In this document: positions 61,960 to 64,000 of the stretch, in pieces
How positions within the stretch are numbered: the stretch's first letter is position 1
How the letters are laid out: each line of letters starts with the position of its first letter
From: Sandaracinomonas limnophila
GTDB lineage: Bacteria; Bacteroidota; Bacteroidia; Cytophagales; Spirosomataceae
Direction: 5' to 3'
DNA: 64,000 nucleotides
Assembly (NCBI RefSeq): GCF_004005965.1
Contig: NZ_SACY01000006.1
Location: 1-64,000 of the forward strand
Notes under the pieces: generated by a model
Databases searched by the model: none
What the model was told of the DNA's origin: nothing
Seen by the model: the letters and a program-made list of their open reading frames with translations, nothing else
Position numbers and translations under genes: made by a program

Positions 61960-64000
61960 ATGATCGTAAAGGATTTTCTACAACTCTATAAAAACGACCC
62001 GTTTATTCAGAACATAGCTTCCCAAATCAATGCGGCAGCTACAGGTAGCAATTTTGCTCTAAAAGGCATTTCTGGCGCCATGGATGCGGTTTTAATGAGC
62101 AGTATTGCGTCTGAAACTGGCCTACATTTGGTCATTTGTGAAGACAAAGAGGAGGCCTATTATTTGCAAAATGACCTACAAAGCCTGGTAGGCGATCAAT
62201 CGGTAGCTATATTTCCAAGCTCTGCCAAAAAACCCTATGAATGGGAAGAGGTAGACAATGCAAATGTGTTACTTAGAGCAGAAACCTTAAATCTTTTAGG
62301 AAATTATTCTGGACAAAAGCTTTTTATTATCTGCTATCCGGAATCGCTCACCGAGAAGGTAATCAACAAAAAATCTTTAGTTAAAAACACGCTTTCTATA
62401 CGTGTTAAAGATAAAATTGATCCAACTTTCATTGCAGAAACACTCAATGAATACGACTTTGAGCGAACTGATTTTGTATATGAAGCTGGACAATATTCGG
62501 TTCGTGGAGGCATCGTAGATGTCTTTTCCTACGCTGCGGAATTCCCCTATCGAATAGATTTCTTTGGAGATGAGGTTGAAAGTATTCGAACATTTAATCC
62601 AGAAACTCAACTTTCCATTGCCTCGGTTTCAGCCATGCACCTGATTCCAGATGTTCAAACGAAATTAATTCAGGAAACCCGAGAAAGTTTTTTTCATTTT
62701 TTACCAGAAAAAACTACCATTTGGATCAAAGACTTAGCTGCTTTGGAAGAAGCAATTGAAACAAATTTTGAAAAAGTAACAATAGACTTTGAACAAATTT
62801 CTATCAAAAGTGGAAACATTCAAATTATCTCAAAACCGGAAGAGCGATGGGAAACAAAAAAAGACTTTTCCAAAGAAATAAATAAATTTTCTTTGATTGA
62901 AATAGGAAAACGATTTGTCCAAAAAAATGCAACAACCATTTTTTATACATCAACAAATCCAGGATCGTTTCAAAAGGATTTTCAAAGACTTGCAGACGCA
63001 CTTTTAGACAATCAGACCAAAGGTTTTACCAATATTATTTCTTCCGAATCGCCGCGACAACTAGAGCGCTTGGAAGTAATTTTTAATGAAATCAATTCAG
63101 CCATTCAATTTAAACCTATCCAAATTTCCTTGCGAGAGGGTTTTATTGACCAGCAAACTAAAATTGCTTTTTATCCCGACCACCAGATTTTTGAACGCTA
63201 TCACCGCTATAAAGAGCGTAACAAATTTTCAAAAAATAAAGCCTTAACCTTAAAGGAACTTCGCAATTTGCAAGTGGGAGATTATGTTACCCACGTAGAT
63301 TATGGAATTGGTCGTTTCGCAGGACTTACCCTAGTGCAAACTCCCAATGGAGAACAAGAAGTCTTGCGTTTGATCTACCGCGATGATGATTTATTGTCCG
63401 TTTCAATACACTCTTTACATAAAGTTTCCAAGTATTCGGGCAAAGATGGAAATGCCCCTACAATGTCGAAATTGGGTTCGCCGGAATGGGAAAACAAAAA
63501 ATCTAAAGTCAAGAAGCAGGTCAAAGATATTGCCAAAGAACTTATTTCTCTGTATGCCAAAAGAAAAGCTGCGCCAGGATTTGCCTTTTCTCCAGACACT
63601 TATTTACAAGCTGAATTAGAATCTTCCTTTTTATATGAGGATACCCCAGATCAGGCAAAGGCTACGGCAGAAGTTAAGGCCGATATGGAAAAGCCGCACC
63701 CAATGGACCGATTAGTCTGTGGCGATGTGGGTTTCGGAAAAACAGAAGTTGCCATTCGGGCGGCATTTAAAGCGGTTGCTGATTCTAAACAAGTGGCCAT
63801 TTTGGTGCCGACAACTGTTTTGGCCATGCAACACTTTAGAACTTTTCACGACCGATTGGCGGCCTTTCCTTGTAAAGTAGAATATGTTAACCGTTTTCGG
63901 TCTACAAAAGATATTAAGGCAACTCTTGACCGAGTGGCCTCAGGTGAAACAGATATATTAATTGGAACCCATCGCTTGGTCAATAAAGACGTTAAGTTTA
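61960..64000 (+). CDS. mfd: transcription-repair coupling factor Mfd (5' part, runs off the right edge)
   Basis: About 680 residues visible without a stop; the full protein is usually 1100-1150. The N-terminal UvrB-like region is present (YEAGQYSVRGGIVDVFSYAA, PYRIDFFGDEVESIRTF), then the RNA-polymerase-interaction domain (LRNLQVGDYVTHVDYGIGRF, EVLRLIYRDDDLLSVSIHS) and the start of the RecG-like translocase with Walker A VCGDVGFGKTEVAIRAAF, motif Ia ILVPTTVLAMQHF and motif Ib DILIGTHRLVNKDV. Removes stalled RNA polymerase and recruits UvrA to lesions. The DEAH box and TRG motif lie beyond the window. Confidence 0.97.
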   Translation, partial: MIVKDFLQLYKNDPFIQNIASQINAAATGSNFALKGISGAMDAVLMSSIASETGLHLVICEDKEEAYYLQNDLQSLVGDQSVAIFPSSAKKPYEWEEVDNANVLLRAETLNLLGNYSGQKLFIICYPESLTEKVINKKSLVKNTLSIRVKDKIDPTFIAETLNEYDFERTDFVYEAGQYSVRGGIVDVFSYAAEFPYRIDFFGDEVESIRTFNPETQLSIASVSAMHLIPDVQTKLIQETRESFFHFLPEKTTIWIKDLAALEEAIETNFEKVTIDFEQISIKSGNIQIISKPEERWETKKDFSKEINKFSLIEIGKRFVQKNATTIFYTSTNPGSFQKDFQRLADALLDNQTKGFTNIISSESPRQLERLEVIFNEINSAIQFKPIQISLREGFIDQQTKIAFYPDHQIFERYHRYKERNKFSKNKALTLKELRNLQVGDYVTHVDYGIGRFAGLTLVQTPNGEQEVLRLIYRDDDLLSVSIHSLHKVSKYSGKDGNAPTMSKLGSPEWENKKSKVKKQVKDIAKELISLYAKRKAAPGFAFSPDTYLQAELESSFLYEDTPDQAKATAEVKADMEKPHPMDRLVCGDVGFGKTEVAIRAAFKAVADSKQVAILVPTTVLAMQHFRTFHDRLAAFPCKVEYVNRFRSTKDIKATLDRVASGETDILIGTHRLVNKDVKF

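Overview
This 64 kb window is a chromosomal segment of a member of the Bacteroidota. Many genes are preceded by the phylum's TAnnTTTG -7 promoter box, often only a few bases before the start codon. Lineage-typical families are present (DUF4301, DUF4295, DUF6702, BatD, a ThuA/PQQ-dehydrogenase/PKD/cytochrome c fusion, a TPP-riboswitch TonB receptor), and the DNA is AT-rich. Genus cannot be read from the sequence; Cytophagales- or Chitinophagales-like bacteria are plausible. There is no CRISPR array, prophage, rRNA or classical composite IS.

Layout. 0.6-8.4 kb: pseudouridine synthase, Rrf2 regulator, rpsL-rpsG, uxuA, a repeat-rich gap, DUF4301, then an accessory cassette (Cys-rich exported peptide, secreted beta protein, small membrane protein) beside a broken LuxR gene. 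8.4-19 kb: recQ and lon convergent, then a leftward run nuoD-polyprenyl synthetase-rhomboid-dxr-rseP-DUF6702. 19-31.4 kb: four-helix-bundle gene between inverted repeats, rpmG-DUF4295-ftsY, DUF2130, WYL regulator, subtilisin-like lipoprotein, PaaE-type reductase with GHL10 hydrolase, response regulator, AI-2E-type permease, PyrR-like PRTase, ruvX. 31.4-42 kb: PhyH dioxygenase, two outer-membrane proteins, batD-aroC-tadA, sodA, tRNA-His, GNAT, M3 peptidase, HigBA-like pair. 42-54 kb: dsbD, glyA-tatC-ABC-F, mscL, the ThuA/PQQ fusion, dienelactone hydrolase, PhyH and AraC. 54-64 kb: a second, paralogous copy of the peptide/beta-protein cassette, TerC, glycosyltransferase, a REP-associated transposase inside its repeats, a TPP-riboswitch TonB receptor, and the 5' part of mfd running off the right edge.

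Two observations stand out. First, the two peptide/beta-protein cassettes (6973-7978 and 55156-56416) are related, with identical Cys spacing in the peptides; I do not recognise the family. Second, the intergenic spaces hold at least ten families of low-complexity or palindromic repeats. Simple repeat arms often face each other as inverted repeats, sit mainly at convergent gene ends, provide the last codons and stop codons of several genes, and have entered coding sequence in frame (DsbD and ABC-F linkers, both ends of one outer-membrane protein). Two of these inverted-arm elements enclose REP-like palindromes and one encloses a complete four-helix-bundle gene.
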